Part shown: piece by piece, positions 33,061 through 45,512 of the stretch
How positions within the stretch are numbered: the stretch's first letter is position 1
Layout of the letters: every line of letters begins with the position of its first letter
NCBI GenBank assembly: GCA_944472155.2
Contig: OX235272.1
Location: 82,714,020-82,778,019, forward strand
Origin: Trichobilharzia szidati
Taxonomy: Eukaryota; Platyhelminthes; Trematoda; Strigeidida; Schistosomatidae
DNA: 64,000 nucleotides
Direction of reading: 5' to 3'
The notes under the pieces: generated by a model
Database searches by the model: none
What the model was told of the DNA's origin: nothing
What the model saw: the letters and a program-made list of their open reading frames with translations, nothing else
Position numbers and translations under genes: made by a program

Positions 33061-33479
33061 TTCTAAAAGAAAGTGATTAGAAGTCATGCTTCAAAGAGAA
33101 TTATCAAAGCAAATCTTGACTTCCTCCAATAATGAATATATATATACATATGTATTATTGTAATAGTGTGAACACTTTTCTTCGACCTTCACTACATAAG
33201 TACAGAGTATATATAAATAAAACAAGGTATCACGTGAAAGTTAAACACCCAAAAACACCAGATAGAAATAAAAAATTATGAATAAGTTTTTTAAAAACAT
33301 GTCTCATGACACCTGTTTACCATAATGGCTAATAATATGTCAACAATAATATAAAAATTAAAGACATTCATTCATAAAAATAAAGATAATGCACATGAAG
33401 GCATGACTTAAAAGTTGCTAGAGACAAATGAAAAAATTAACATAAATTTTTCGAAAATTTATTCGAAAATGATAATCTA

Positions 33480-33955
33480 GTCTGTCAGCCAGTCTACCTG
33501 ATTCTTGTGTTATAAATGGCGTCACGAAAAGCATTTCCAACAGGGTACTGCGGACGTCTATCAACAGCTGTCTGTCTTCGCTGTCTCCATCCTGAAGATC
33601 AAATGGCCGGCCGGCCGGCCAGAAAGAATTAGCAACAAGGAACTCTGTCTGGGAACAAACCAACAAGCAAGAGCCGACTGCCCAGCAAATATTTAGGAGA
33701 AAATGGAGACAGATTAGACATAACCTGAGAAGACCGTTGGGGGACACTGCGCACCAAACCGTCACTCGAGTGGAACCCGATTTGGAAACGACGAGGGGAG
33801 GGTCAAGTGGAAGGGATCACGTGTGGGTAGGAGATGGGCAGACGTGGACCCAGCTTAAGAGGATCGCAGAAAATCGAACACAATGGGGACGTGCTGCTGA
33901 AGCCCTATATTCCACTCGGAACCCAAGGAACAATAATAATTGTATGTAAGACTTA
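33480..33955 (+). mobile_element. RTE-like 3' fragment (family 1)
   Basis: Encodes FQQGTADVYQQLSVFAVSIL, KIKWPAGRPERISNKELCLG, then HNLRRPLGDTAHQTVTRVEP and, near the end, RGAAEALYSTRNPRNNN. It ends 'caaggaacaataataatt'. 5'-truncated. Confidence 0.75.
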
Positions 33956-34455
33956 CATCTTAGCGAAAATGAAATAAGTAATACCGAAGTAACTGTGGAT
34001 AAGAATTCGATTAACACAGCCAAACGTCTAGTTAGTGAGGAGGAAGAAGAAGAGACCAGCATGGAATTAAAATTGCTTCAGTCCACTCTTGAATCAAATA
34101 ATTACTCCAAAGGGCTTTATCATATAATATTTAAAAGGTGAAGATAAAGGTGCATCAAAATCTGCTGTTCCAAAGCGATCGTTAGATTTGAAGAAGCTAC
34201 AAGGTGAATCAGAGATTTCACTACACTCGATAGAAACGGGATACAAGATTGAATTTTATAGGACTGAGGTTCTATAGAAAGGTTTTGGTTCATACTAAGA
34301 AAGACTGACTACAGAAGCCCTGCATATGTGGAAGAATCCCAGAAGCTTGAACAAGCACCACGGTCTGATGTTAGCTGATGCATGGTAAGTCCTGATTAAT
34401 AAATAACAAATGGATCGGTATCAGTAATTTCTCTAAACTTAATCTATTTTCCCCT

Positions 34456-34477
34456 ATTATATATATATATATATATT
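34456..34477. repeat. (TA)n microsatellite
   Basis: About eleven AT units. Confidence 0.9.
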
Positions 34478-34599
34478 TATGCAAAGACCAAAACAAGATA
34501 TACAGCTGTTCCATCATGCACATACATTATTTTGTATCACACACAGATATATATTTTTAATGTTCATTTGCCTATGGCAACCTCATTCAACAGCTATAT

Positions 34600-35245
34600 T
34601 ACAATGCCACTTGTCAGGTGAACCACAAGGGAAAACTCAACGAGGCGTTCGAGGTGAATACAAGAGTAAGACAGGCTCGCTGCCTATTATCGCCGCTGAT
34701 TTTCTTAATTGTGGTGGACTGGATTATGCATCAGACTGTGCACAGAGAGTGAGAAGACAGGAATACGCTGGACCTCTGATAGGAAGACTCTAGAAGATTT
34801 GGACTTCGCATGTGGATGATTTATGTTTAGTGTTTAGGAATTCCAACAAGTTACAGACATTTATCAACAGCTCCCTTCGTTGACTCTATATTTCAGATTC
34901 ATTGGCTGGCCAGCGAGAAAGAATTAACCGCAAGAAACTCTGGCTGGGAACAAACCAATTAAAAGCTGATCGCTTAAAAGAAAATATGTAAGAGAAAATG
35001 GAGATGGATCAAATATACGTTGAGGAGGCCGTCGAATGACATCGCGTGGAATGCAGACTATTGCTCAAGTGGAATCCAAATGGTAAGCGATGACAGGGTC
35101 ATCAAAGCAAGGTTGGGGAGTAGGAAATGAGAGATTGTGGGCAATCGTGGACCCAGCTGAAGAGGATGGTAGAAAATGGATGAAAGTGGAGATGTGTTGT
35201 TGAAGCCCTATATTCCACATGGAACGCATGGGAATAATAATAATA
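34600..35245 (+). mobile_element. RTE-like element (family 1), RT motif B to 3' end
   Basis: Encodes FEVNTRVRQ and, after a shift, CLLSPLIFLIVVDWIMHQTV (RT palm), then fragments of the FADD region (FGLRMWMIYV in another frame). A large internal deletion brings in 'ttccaacaagttacagac' and the C-terminus near 34990-35220. It ends 'gggaataataataatac'. Confidence 0.75.
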
Positions 35246-36340
35246 CGACAACGACTTCAGTCAGACATAACCACTGATGTTAGACGTAAAATTGCACACT
35301 GTTTACATTGTATAACAAAAATAGACTAATAATAAATGTGTGGTTAGATTTTTATCACATTCCATGCAATTTTGTTTTTTGTGTGTTGATGTCTAGTCGT
35401 GACTGACATGACTGGACAGGTATTTTAAACACAGAAGATGTATCCTTATATATTTTTGTTATTTTACTATTATTATTATTATATGGCATCTATCTTTTAT
35501 GAAGTGGTGCCACCTTTAGTCAGTGGGTATTAGGGCGCTTCAATAAAAAGGTTGAAATATACCAGCATGATTTCATGAAAATTCAATAATATACGTTCAC
35601 CTTTTGAGCTTACTGCCTCCTTCAATGTATTACACTGAGCAAATATCAGTATCAGACAACATTTTCTCATATAAGTACAGCAAATTTAATGCAGTTCAAG
35701 AATGTTATGCCACCGAGAATATGTACTCCAGAAAAACAAAGCTTTTTAATGTAAAATTTCATTTAAAAAGCATACAAATAATATAACTTGTTATTAAATC
35801 ACCATAGCAATGGGCTACAACACTACAGTTAGAGGCGATATGCCATAAAGCCACTCCTACTTCTCACTCAGCATCCAACTATTGTGGTACTATTCGGTCA
35901 GATCGTGATCATAGTTCATATAAGACAATTTGATATAATACTACACACATACAACCACACACACACAAAAGCAAAGTATCATTTATATTTCTTCCGTATA
36001 CCAAGGTACCCATATAAATTTCCGTCATCAGTAAATTACTAATACTTTATCAATGTCTACAATATTAGCTATATAAGTGTTCTCCTACTGACTGAATTTC
36101 TGTTCTTACAAATGAGGAAATATAAACTGAGCAAACTGTTGTACAAGTGAACGAAAACAGAGCTTTTTGAATCGGGATGACTGACAGTTTCGAATCCCGA
36201 AAGATGCCGTTATGAGTACTGCTGCCAAAAAACCAAACAATTCTAGTTGTTTTTCGCCCATTTCCTTTTGCACCGTAGTACTGATCCACGGGAATTCCTT
36301 TTGATGTTAAAACGTGACATTAAAAAATACAATCGCAATA
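35246..36340. other. No gene recognised
   Basis: Holds a short repeat at 35865-35935 ('actattcggtcagatcgtgat') also found at 28705-28750, and otherwise nothing readable. It ends at the GTTA array. Confidence 0.5.
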
Positions 36341-36840
<500 letters not shown>

Positions 36841-37059
36841 ATTCAGGTCAAAAAGAAAGTCAGAATAACAATAAATGTGCTGGATGTAACAGAGACGGCA
36901 TTTACCATAATCTCGTCTAACTGGTCTAATTTGTTAACACTTACATAAATACTTGCGCGCAAATCGCGGAAAAACACGATTAAAATGGTTTACGAAAATT
37001 ACAGGGTTTTTTTCTTAAAATGGGGACTAACACCTGTCAGTGAAAACAAAACACGTAGT

Positions 37060-38460
37060 TCAGCAAAGGGGCTCTTTTCGGCGGATTTATTTTTCTCTTT
37101 AGCTGTGCAACCTCATTGATAAACAATTGCTTTCTCATCAGAGAGGGCAGTAACAAAAGGGATGAGGAGTTGTCACATAGTTGTAAACATTAGTCAATGC
37201 ATAAGCGGAGTTGAGTGAGTGGATTAAAGTTGCGTAGTAAGATGAATAATTTAATGAGTGAGTTTTAATCAGAATAGACTTATAAACGAAGGGGAACATG
37301 GGATTATGTAAGAGTTCTAGAGAAATACAAAAGTTATAAGGAGTTAGAAAAACAAACAAGCAAGCAAAAACCAAATTAGTATAAGTCAACAAGGTTGTTA
37401 CCATGATAGAATAAGTGGTTGAATAATGTTACTTTGCATGCATGACTCTGGTTTTTCTAACTGAATAGCTACTGCTTCAGCAATGCAAAAAGGACCAAAG
37501 GCGTATTACCTTTGGTAGGTTATTCTTGACTCTTGACCTTGGTAACCCTAACTCTATTTTATTTTATTTTTGTTTTGCCTTTCTGTCAGTATGCCTGTGT
37601 GTTTGTCTTGTTACGTAACATTCTATTCAATTTTGACCTTCAAGTTCTAAATCTACTTGATTGTTTTTGTGTGTTTAAGTTATAAATGTTACTTCACTAT
37701 TCACCCCCATCCTCTTAAACTCTCCACCATAAGATGTGTAAATTTACTTTGTTCTCTGACCCTGACCCTGTAATATGCCTCTAACCAATCTGTGTTGTTT
37801 TCCAATAGAAATCTGAACTCTTACCCCTCTTATCCAATTCCACTATATATAATTAGTTGTTTTTTGACACCGAATAATCTGTCTACCTACATCAAATTCT
37901 GGAATTATGTTCCTTATGCCTTCTATCTATAACTCAAAGTATTTATGAAAAAGTATGTTCCACAACTTTCTTGAAACCTATAATTTGATTTTGTTTAGGA
38001 TGTATGCAGTTGATGAGAATCCACGAAATAAAACGAGCTCGTATTATCCTGCAAACATGTTCGTTCTTTCTCTCTTCAAACTAATAAAGGGAACCGGTTG
38101 CATGAAATTTCTGTAGATTACTTTGAAGGAGAAGTTTGCTGAGATAGAATGACCAGTGTTGACAAGGTTTGATTGTCACACTCTTTATAGAGCAACTACT
38201 GCCTTTTTGCAACCATGCGGGATAGTGTTGTTGAAACCTTTTAGAAAGGATGCGTGCTGAACGAGCAATACACATGGCTCCACAAAAATAGGGGAATTGA
38301 CTTATACACACAGAAGTGGTCGAATGTGAGATCTTGTCCTTTAGGCTTCTGCATACCAGTGGGCGTCTGGAGAACACTACTCTTAGAGTTGTTGCGAAGA
38401 ATGTTCTTCTCAAAGACGATAAAATCCCTTCTTCCAATTTGATTGAAATATTGATCAATA
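37060..38460. mobile_element. PLE remnants in opposing orientations
   Basis: The minus strand from 38458 encodes SSLRRTFFATTLRVVFSRRP and, after CRSLKDKISHSTTSV, a decayed GIY-YIG block (YFCGAMCIARSARILSKRFQ, QHYPAWLQKGSS). Below it, 37680-38110 carries the terminal-type sequence seen on the plus strand at 28440-28960, so coding and terminal parts face each other. The region near 37075 holds the PLE 3' motif 'ccgccgaaaagag' on the minus strand. Confidence 0.55.
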
Positions 38461-38491
38461 TACAGACAACACTGCGATATCACGTTAAACT

Positions 38492-38517
38492 TTAATATAT
38501 ATATATATATATATATG
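38492..38517. repeat. (TA)n microsatellite
   Basis: About thirteen TA units. Confidence 0.9.
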
Positions 38518-38809
38518 TGAAACAATTAGTCCCTTTGACAAATTTGAATAAGGCATTAAGAAGACAAATATATAGTTGGTATTCACCAAATTGAATCTAT
38601 CAGGTGATACTTCACACTATACTAAGGTAAACTATATAACTGAATACAAACTATAATAGTTTAAAAAATATCTATTGATTTCAGTTTATCGATTACGCTG
38701 GATGATAATAATATTAGATATTACATCACGGCTGTAGTGTGTTTAATTAATAAGTATGCCCTTGTTTTTCTATGCTAGTTATTTTCTTGTCATTTTTAGT
38801 GTTTCAATG

Positions 38810-38812
<3 letters not shown>

Positions 38813-38851
<39 letters not shown>
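38813..38851. repeat. (TA)n microsatellite
   Basis: About nineteen TA units. A short (GC)n run lies nearby at 38969-38981. Confidence 0.92.
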
Positions 38852-38854
<3 letters not shown>

Positions 38855-39289
38855 TAGAGTGGTACTAACTAAATACAATTTGAAATGATATTGGTCAGTT
38901 GTATTCAAAACTCTTGTTTTTCTGTAATCGTGTGCCTTTTGTGTATGTGTGCTCGTTTGTGAGTGCATACGCGCGCGCGCGCATATGTCAATGCTTATAC
39001 TCAAATTCCAAAGATTAATATTTCAGTAATCAAATTTCAAATTTAAGTTGTTTTTTTTTCTACGTTTTAAATGAAGTTACCGTTTCTTTTCAGTGGAATA
39101 AATTGCCAATTTCATACACTTATGTGTTATCAATATATATCAATAACGGATACTGGAAATAGCCAAAAACGCAACTAATATCATGCATCCCAATTGGGTT
39201 TACACACCGGTAATTAGGACATATTCATCTCCCGTAGGATTTGAACTTAAAACGAGTCATTTCAGAAAACAGATATTGTAATGATAAAG

Positions 39290-39480
39290 GTAACGAGCTC
39301 ACCTTTTTACCGAAAGGGCGTGAGTTCGTCCCTCAGTGAGTGTGTACGGTGAAGAGTCCAAAACTGCGACGAAACTGCTGTTTAAAGATCTCTGGTTTCC
39401 CAGTGATTCTCTCTAAATGATGTCGGCTAGTGATCGAACTTATTTCCAATCAAATCCCTGTAAACCAATACTTGAGAAGA
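39290..39480 (+). mobile_element. SINE B, diverged copy
   Basis: Box B-like 'gagttcgtccctca', then a ribozyme remnant at 39347-39400 (gtgaagagtccaaaactgcg / acgaaactgctg), then the standard 'tcccagtgattctctctaa' tail. The core has lost C3 and the GTC site. Confidence 0.55.
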
Positions 39481-39814
39481 AATATAGAATCCCATCAGAA
39501 GCTTAGAGGTATTTTGAATCATTCGCTTACACCAGATTATAGATTAATCGATAAAACCAAACGTGTAGAGAAAGAGGCTGGCAGAGAGACTAACAGACAG
39601 AGATTTATTTGTAAAGACAATACTGAGAAATTTTCAGTCACACTGAGGGGATAACTCACAGTTCCAGCTTTAGATAATAACTGCCTAGCATACTTAGGTC
39701 ACTCACTGTCCAGTATAAACACTAACGAAATCAACAGCACTTTTTTGACCCCATAGAAGTTGGTTTTTTTACTTGTAATTATTATGTGTAATTCTAACAG
39801 AAATTTGTTTTAAC

Positions 39815-39995
39815 ATTAGACGATTGGAGGCAATAAACACAAAGCCCTGCTTTCGGGAGTGTTAGCACTTGTCAGTAAGGCGTACCTACAGTCTTAAAGA
39901 AAGTGAGATCCCCAGGGAAATTCGAGTGCGTATCACTCAGTGCTGCAGTTAGAGACGTTACCAGTGAGCTATGCAGTCTGACAATAGCCAGTCTC
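39815..39995 (-). mobile_element. SINE A, diverged copy
   Basis: 'agacgattggaggcaataaa' at 39818 and a tRNA-like block at 39905-39975 (box A 'tagctcactggtaacg' on the minus strand). Confidence 0.55.
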
Positions 39996-40329
39996 CTAGA
40001 TCGATATCTTTTATTCATAAGTGACTGATACAATTAAATCAAAACCACTAAGGACTACGTGCGTGACACTATTTAGATCCCGACGAGTAATCATTGACAA
40101 TTTCAAAGACTGATCAATGAACAAGGAATGTTATTCTCGATAAATTCGTCATCAGTTTCTACATTCATAAAACAGTAATAATTAAAGGGACATTGTCATT
40201 AACAAGAGTAATACTATTTTAAATTCCACTGAATCAATAATATCGATTGATTACATTTCAAAAGCACCAGTATGCATTAATGTAGCACTAAACTGACTGA
40301 ATATCTATCAGATAAATTAAGGCAAGTAA

Positions 40330-40690
40330 GACAGATATTATAGGTTCGATAGCAGACCAGGATAGCCAGCAATGGTGGCTGGACCTGTTTCTTTTGCATT
40401 CAAAGTTCCAGATGATTTAATCGAATTACAATAGCCTCTGATGTTTGGTGATTGATAATTTATTCTATACCGGATAGATGATAGAGAAAGGCTCTTCAAT
40501 GCCCGCTAGCTTTGTCGTATATTTGGATGTGGTGTTCTAATATAGAACTGTTGATGGTTTTAACGATACCTTTATTCAACCACACTGGTGCTTCGAAACA
40601 CCTATCCATTGCTGAAATTATCAACAGTTCTGTATTGGACCACCTCGTACAAGTAGAAATAGTTGATGCATACTTAAGTAACTAAATCTA
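40330..40690. mobile_element. PLE fragment
   Basis: The plus strand near 40610-40670 reads AEIINSSVLDHLVQVE, matching SSIIDHLVQTGH at 32305. The upstream part resembles the minus strand of the same C-terminus ('gcctctgatgtttgg', 'accggatagatgatagagaaa'), so two copies seem to face each other. Confidence 0.5.
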
Positions 40691-40779
40691 CAAAGATTGA
40701 ACAAACAGTTTACAAAATAAGGTGCCCTGCTAAAGTAAAGTCACAAAATGTGAAAATAGTTGTTTGTTGTTGTCTGAGA

Positions 40780-41010
40780 TGTGCTGGTGGTTGGCTAGTG
40801 GAAGTGCTCAGCAGCCACGCAAGAGTCCTGGATTCGGTTCCTGGCAGACGTAGTTCTAAACCTCACCCAGTTTACAAGCCGGTAGTAAGACCGGTAAGGT
40901 TGACTGTAGAGCTAACAAACCCAACCTGCAGAAACAACACTACTACTACTGAAGCTTCCAAAGCTTCCAAAGACCTATATTCCAGTTTGAAACGGTGGGG
41001 TAAAATCAAA
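40780..41010 (+). mobile_element. tRNA-derived SINE, unclassified
   Basis: Box A-like 'tggttggctagtggaag' at about 40790 and box B-like 'ggattcggttcctgg' at about 40831. The body ends 'aaagacctatattccagttt'. Its body differs from families A-C. Confidence 0.55.
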
Positions 41011-41779
41011 AAGATTATGGTCTAATAGACAGAAGACAAAGTTATGTTGAGTGCGAATGTGAGTGGCAGTTATTTATCTTTGTTAAATCATTCCACCAAG
41101 TAGGAAATTGACTGTTTGACAAATCACTTTCCCTTTTAATCCTCTGAGAGATATTCAACGCCAACAACTTTAGACTCCGTAGGATTGTGCAGCATATATA
41201 ACAGTAAAAACTATAGTTGGGAGAAAACAGCTCGGTGTACACCTCCATCTAGATGCTTTTGCTGTTGTGATCGATCATTTTAGTTAAATACCTTGGATTA
41301 TGTCGATTATGTCTTTCCTCTGACCTTTTATGGTCTTCACAAATCACAGAAATTTCTAGAAAGATGCTTCCTCTAACCTTCTACGTAAAAAAGTTAGGAC
41401 AATCTAGTATTACTCAGTCTCTACTTCTATAATTTGTCAATTCTTGTTTTCTACCTATTTTTCTTTATTGCCCCTCTCGCTTAATCTTTCTTGGGCTACT
41501 TAAGAAAGATATTGTTACATTGCAAAGGCCACTAAAAGCTGTCAATCGGGCAGGAGGATGTTGATAAACCGAAGAATTAAAGCTGTTGTGGACAGATACT
41601 TGAACTCATGCAAGAAACTGGTAAATGTCATCTTCTCGGAATCTTAGCACCCTCTTCCCCATGCGTCTCATCAGGTAGGAGAAATAGAAGAAAATTATAA
41701 ATGACTTTATGCACAAGCGAATAAGTATAAAATTCTACGATACCTCATTTGGTACGTATTTGATGCAACACAGAGAAGA

Positions 41780-42545
41780 CGGAGTTGATGAAGATAACCA
41801 ACCAATATCAATAACAACCAACACCAGTCATTATCAACGGAAGAGACTTAAAAGTTGTTACCTTCTTCACTTATCCAACTAGGAAGCACTCTTTCAACCA
41901 GAAGCACACGGCACGGATGAAGATGTCAAAGCAAGGCAGCCATCCAAAATCGGAAAGGGAAAATACACCTTCATCAACCTGAAACCAGTTTGGAAATCTT
42001 CTGCACTGACTACGCAGCATTAGGAACAAGATTCAGATTTTCAACACAAATGTGAAGTCAGTCAGTTCTTCTATATGGGTCAGAAAATTGCACTGTGTGT
42101 TGCGAAAGGGATTTCAAACAAGGTATAGACATTTGTCAACAGCTGCCTGCCTTCGGGGGCTGGCTCCATACTGAAGATCAAATGACCAGAAAGAATTAGC
42201 AACAAGAAACTGTAACCGAGAAGAAGCCAACGAAGAGCCGACTACTCAAAAAATATGTAATAGAAAATGGAGATGGATCGGGCATACGTTGAGAAAGGAG
42301 ACCGTCGAATGACAACGCGTGCAATACAGAGCATTGCTCGAGTGGAATCCCAGTGGGAAGCGACAAGTGGGTCGTCACTGCGAGGGTGACACGGGGAAGA
42401 TCGTGTGAGTTGGAGGAGGAGATGAGAGATTATGGACAACCGTGGGCTCTGCTGAAGAGGACATCGAAGAACAGAAAAAAGTGTAGATGTGTTGTTGAAG
42501 CCCTATATTCCACTCGGAACACAAAGGAATAATAATAATAATTTG
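41780..42545 (+). mobile_element. RTE-like element (family 1), 3' portion
   Basis: Blocks at 41890-41950 match the region after the RT palm of other copies. 42040-42180 holds 'gtgaagtcagtcagttc' and 'ctgaagatcaaatgac', and 42270-42500 the C-terminal WNP and VVEALYSTRN region. It ends 'aaaggaataataataata'. Confidence 0.7.
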
Positions 42546-42599
42546 ATGCGATTAGACAAATGTTAGGTATGAAACTTGTAACCTACTGCTAGACATTAA

Positions 42600-42835
42600 A
42601 TAAACAGCCTCTTTTATTTTTTCTATCATTAATATATTGTCAATATTTCTATAGACTTTTAATTTTACATTCATATTCTTATCGATATTATTATCAGTGT
42701 AAATACCCCGTTAATTTTTTTCCCCCGCAGTATGTAAGACAAAAGGAGATGCAGTATCGTATTACGTGGTGAAAACTCCCCAATGTATCACACGTACTGT
42801 TTGGAATAAATCTGTTACTATTATTATCATTTGAC
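42600..42835 (+). mobile_element. Non-LTR family 3, 3' end
   Basis: 3' UTR block ending 'caatgtatcacacgtactg', 'tttggaataaatctg' and '(tta)n', parallel to 27215-27265. Confidence 0.5.
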
Positions 42836-42950
42836 GTTGTTGTTTTACCATTATTGCTATTCTTACTGGTTCAGTTAACTTATTTGTATCTTGATCTTCT
42901 TTTGTAACTCATTCATCTCTTCTTTCTGGTCCTGGCAAATTATTAATTAT

Positions 42951-43310
42951 GACCGGCCCTATTCAGGTAGGTAGTGACCTGGGTTCTAGGGGGAAGTCGT
43001 AACCAGTTGGGTACAGCAGGTCAGCTGTGAGGACAAATAGTCGCCACGGATGACATTCACTAATGGTCACACTATATCGTGAATTGACAGACACTAAAAT
43101 TCATGGGCTGACCACTGCGTCGGGTCCTAGTGGTTTAATGGTCTACGAGCACGCTCGAACCTGGAGGTAGGTGAGTACCAATGAAGAGTTCCAAACCAGG
43201 ACGAAATAGCTGTCCAGTATTCCAAGGTTTTCCAGTGGTCCTGTAACCAACGTCACTTCATGATGAAATCCTGAAACTAATCAAATCCCTGCAACATAAC
43301 GTTTGAATAA
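42951..43310 (+). mobile_element. SINE B, near full-length copy
   Basis: Starts 'gaccggccctattcagg' and contains 'gtgaggacaaatagtcgcc'. A shortened tRNA-like head ('tggtttaatggtctacgagc') leads directly to the ribozyme remnant at 43174-43225, with box B lost. The remnant keeps GAAATAGCTGTC but its first core block reads AATGAAGA. Confidence 0.7.
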
Positions 43311-43544
43311 TGTAATAACTTATCGCCAACCTCAACAAATCAAACGAACTTGAAATCCGTAATTGTTCTCACCTTCCCTCTCTTGTAACTAAAAACTGAC
43401 TAAAAACCTGTGGTTAAAGAGCTTGATTTATGCAATCTATTGTTTAAACCCTAAGACCTATAATTCTTATGACCCTTATCGCCACATAACTGGCATAATT
43501 TTGATTTTGATGATGAACTAGTTGGAAAGGAATATGTTTCTTCT

Positions 43545-43800
43545 CCCATTTCCCTGAAAAAGTCTCGTTTTGTTATTCGTGGAACACAAGGCTTCAAACT
43601 TAAGCCTTTGCAGTTTCGGTAGCAGCAATATTCATTTTTCAAGAGGTGGGTTTGTTAATCTCACTCTCATCGTTTCCCCTTTACAGGGGCTGCTGCTGTC
43701 TAGGTGAGGTTTAAGAGTGCGTAGGCCAAGGGATCAAACTCCGGACCACGTAAGTGATTGGTGAGTATTCTACTATTGAACTACCGACTCGTAGTTCAAT
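43545..43800 (-). mobile_element. SINE C, diverged copy
   Basis: Minus strand: box A 'cggtagttcaatagtagaat' near 43790, box B-like 'ggagtttgatccc' near 43742-43730, and a body ending in the reverse of 'tcgtggaacacaaggcttc' at 43577-43595. Confidence 0.6.
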
Positions 43801-44324
43801 CGACAGAGAATATTCAAGACGAGGTAGCAATGCAATATATCCTAATAAATATTGTGATTCGAAAACCTAATAACATGTTTTACTCTGAATAACTAACATT
43901 GAATGGCTCAGTTGCAGAAGAAAAACAAAAATTAACACTAGCGAATATTCTTCCACATGTATATTTTTTCACTTCACATTGGAGTTGAATGTCATAGTCG
44001 TGACTTATCTCTGATCTTGAGAGTGTTAAATTTGCGTCACTCAATGACGAAATGAGTGACTTTACAAGCAAGACTAATCAATTTTCGATTGATTGCTTCT
44101 AAGACCGAAAACTTCACATGAGCTTATCGCTAGATTGTAAGAATTATTAAATAAAAGAATTGTAGCCCTACCCGAACTCAATAAATCCTAATGAATTATC
44201 TTATTTTCCTTTCTAACCTACCAATTAAGTGGGGGAAATTAATGCATATGTGAAAATGAACGCCTATGCACAAAAGGTATTATGGTTGTCTCGCTGCTTT
44301 TTGAAAATCACTAAGAAATTTGCA

Positions 44325-44400
44325 CTGGAATCAAGAATACGCATTTCGTCCTATTTAGGACTCTTCATCTGAATATATCTGAATACCCCAGTGATTGGTG
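44325..44400 (-). ncRNA. Sm-alpha-type hammerhead, decayed
   Basis: Minus strand: 'ttcag' then ATGAAGA, GTCC, TAAAT, AGGAC, GAAA, TGCGTATT, then 'cttgattccagtgc'. This matches the known Sm-alpha retroposon layout including the trailing 'gattcca' block. C3 of the core is A and the cleavage triplet is ATT, so activity is unlikely. Confidence 0.7.
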
Positions 44401-44499
44401 GTCTCCTCTTATGTCCCCTGTGCATAATGTTTTAGAGTCTGAAATGATGTCTGAGGAGATGGCGATCTCACTGGGAGCAGCATCACGCACTGGGAATGC

Positions 44500-44552
44500 A
44501 GCTATATTCAGCCGACGAGTCCAAAATAGGATGAAGTGTGAAGCCTCGACTC
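44500..44552 (+). ncRNA. Sm-alpha-type hammerhead, decayed, opposite strand
   Basis: Plus strand: 'attcag' then CCGACGA, GTCC, AAAAT, AGGAT, GAAG, TGTG, then 'aagcctcgactccac'. U4 is C and the GAAA block is GAAG. It faces away from the minus-strand copy about 100 bp to the left. Confidence 0.65.
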
Positions 44553-44649
44553 CACCACTAGTTATCAATAACTAGAAATAACTTCACAATAATCCCAGGA
44601 CATGGCTGAAGCATCTGTACTAGGAGCCGACATGAATACGGAGACCGAG

Positions 44650-45512
44650 CATGATAATAATAATAATAATGTACTTTATTCCAAAAACAGTACTTAGAAT
44701 ACGGAATGGAATTCTCAGCATCTCTGACAATATTGCATCTGATTTACTCAAAATATAAATAAAATTAAAAATTAAAACAAAATTGACCAGAGGAATTTGT
44801 CCACATTTACGGTATAAAGTCAAAAATATTCGAAGCACGAATTGAGAATATTAAATATAATAATAATAACAGTGAGTATGTTTCAAACAGTATTGTCGGT
44901 TCAGTTTGGAAATTTTAGCATGTTATAGAGTATTGAATCTAATGTTCTGCTGATATATTATGGTGAGGGGAAATACAAAATTAACAGTTATAACGCAGCT
45001 TAAATTATATTCACACTTATGAAAAAAAATAAACGAAAACAAAAAAATTGAGAGGATTATAAATATAAGAAGTGCAATAACAATAAAGGTTGAAGTTGTA
45101 GGGTGGAGGAAATGGTTTATTTAGTAGTGCAAAGAAGGTTAGTTAGTTCATGGTTGACAATATTTTCATCACATAAAGTACGTACCAAATATGGTATAGT
45201 GGAATTCGTATACTTAGACGTACGTGCATAAAGTCTTCTGAAAAGACTTCTTGTCTTACCTGAGGAGACACAAGGTTGGAGCTGCGGGTAGAGTGGGTGC
45301 TCACAGTCTAACAAAATTCCTTTAGCGAATTTGTTGCATGACATCAAATGCCTATCAGTGACAATGCCAACGATATGGCCCAATGGGATACCACTCGTCC
45401 TACTGACAGTCTTTAGAGTTCTACGAAGTATGACATAGTCTTTTTCTAAGCAATCCGGGAAAAAATAAGGGTGAACAGTAAAGAAGAATAGGTAAAATAC
45501 ACGAGTTGACAA
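44650..45512 (-). mobile_element. Non-LTR family 3, RT C-terminus and 3' UTR
   Basis: The minus-strand frame ending at 45117 encodes KDYVILRRTLKTVSRTSGIP, HPLYPQLQPCVSS and RRLYARTSKYTNSTIPYLVR then TLCDENIV. The 3' UTR follows on the same strand to 44650, ending 'ggaataaagtacattatt' with an (ATT)n tail. It resembles RT C-termini that end in an ARTS....STIPYLAR block. Part of this copy lies in the tandem duplication. Confidence 0.7.

Larger units (their letters stand above)
44290..44600. mobile_element. Two Sm-alpha-type retroposons head to head
   Basis: Left copy on the minus strand and right copy on the plus strand, 5' sides meeting near 44450. Sm-alpha is a SINE-like schistosome retroposon known to carry an active hammerhead ribozyme. 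Confidence 0.6.
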
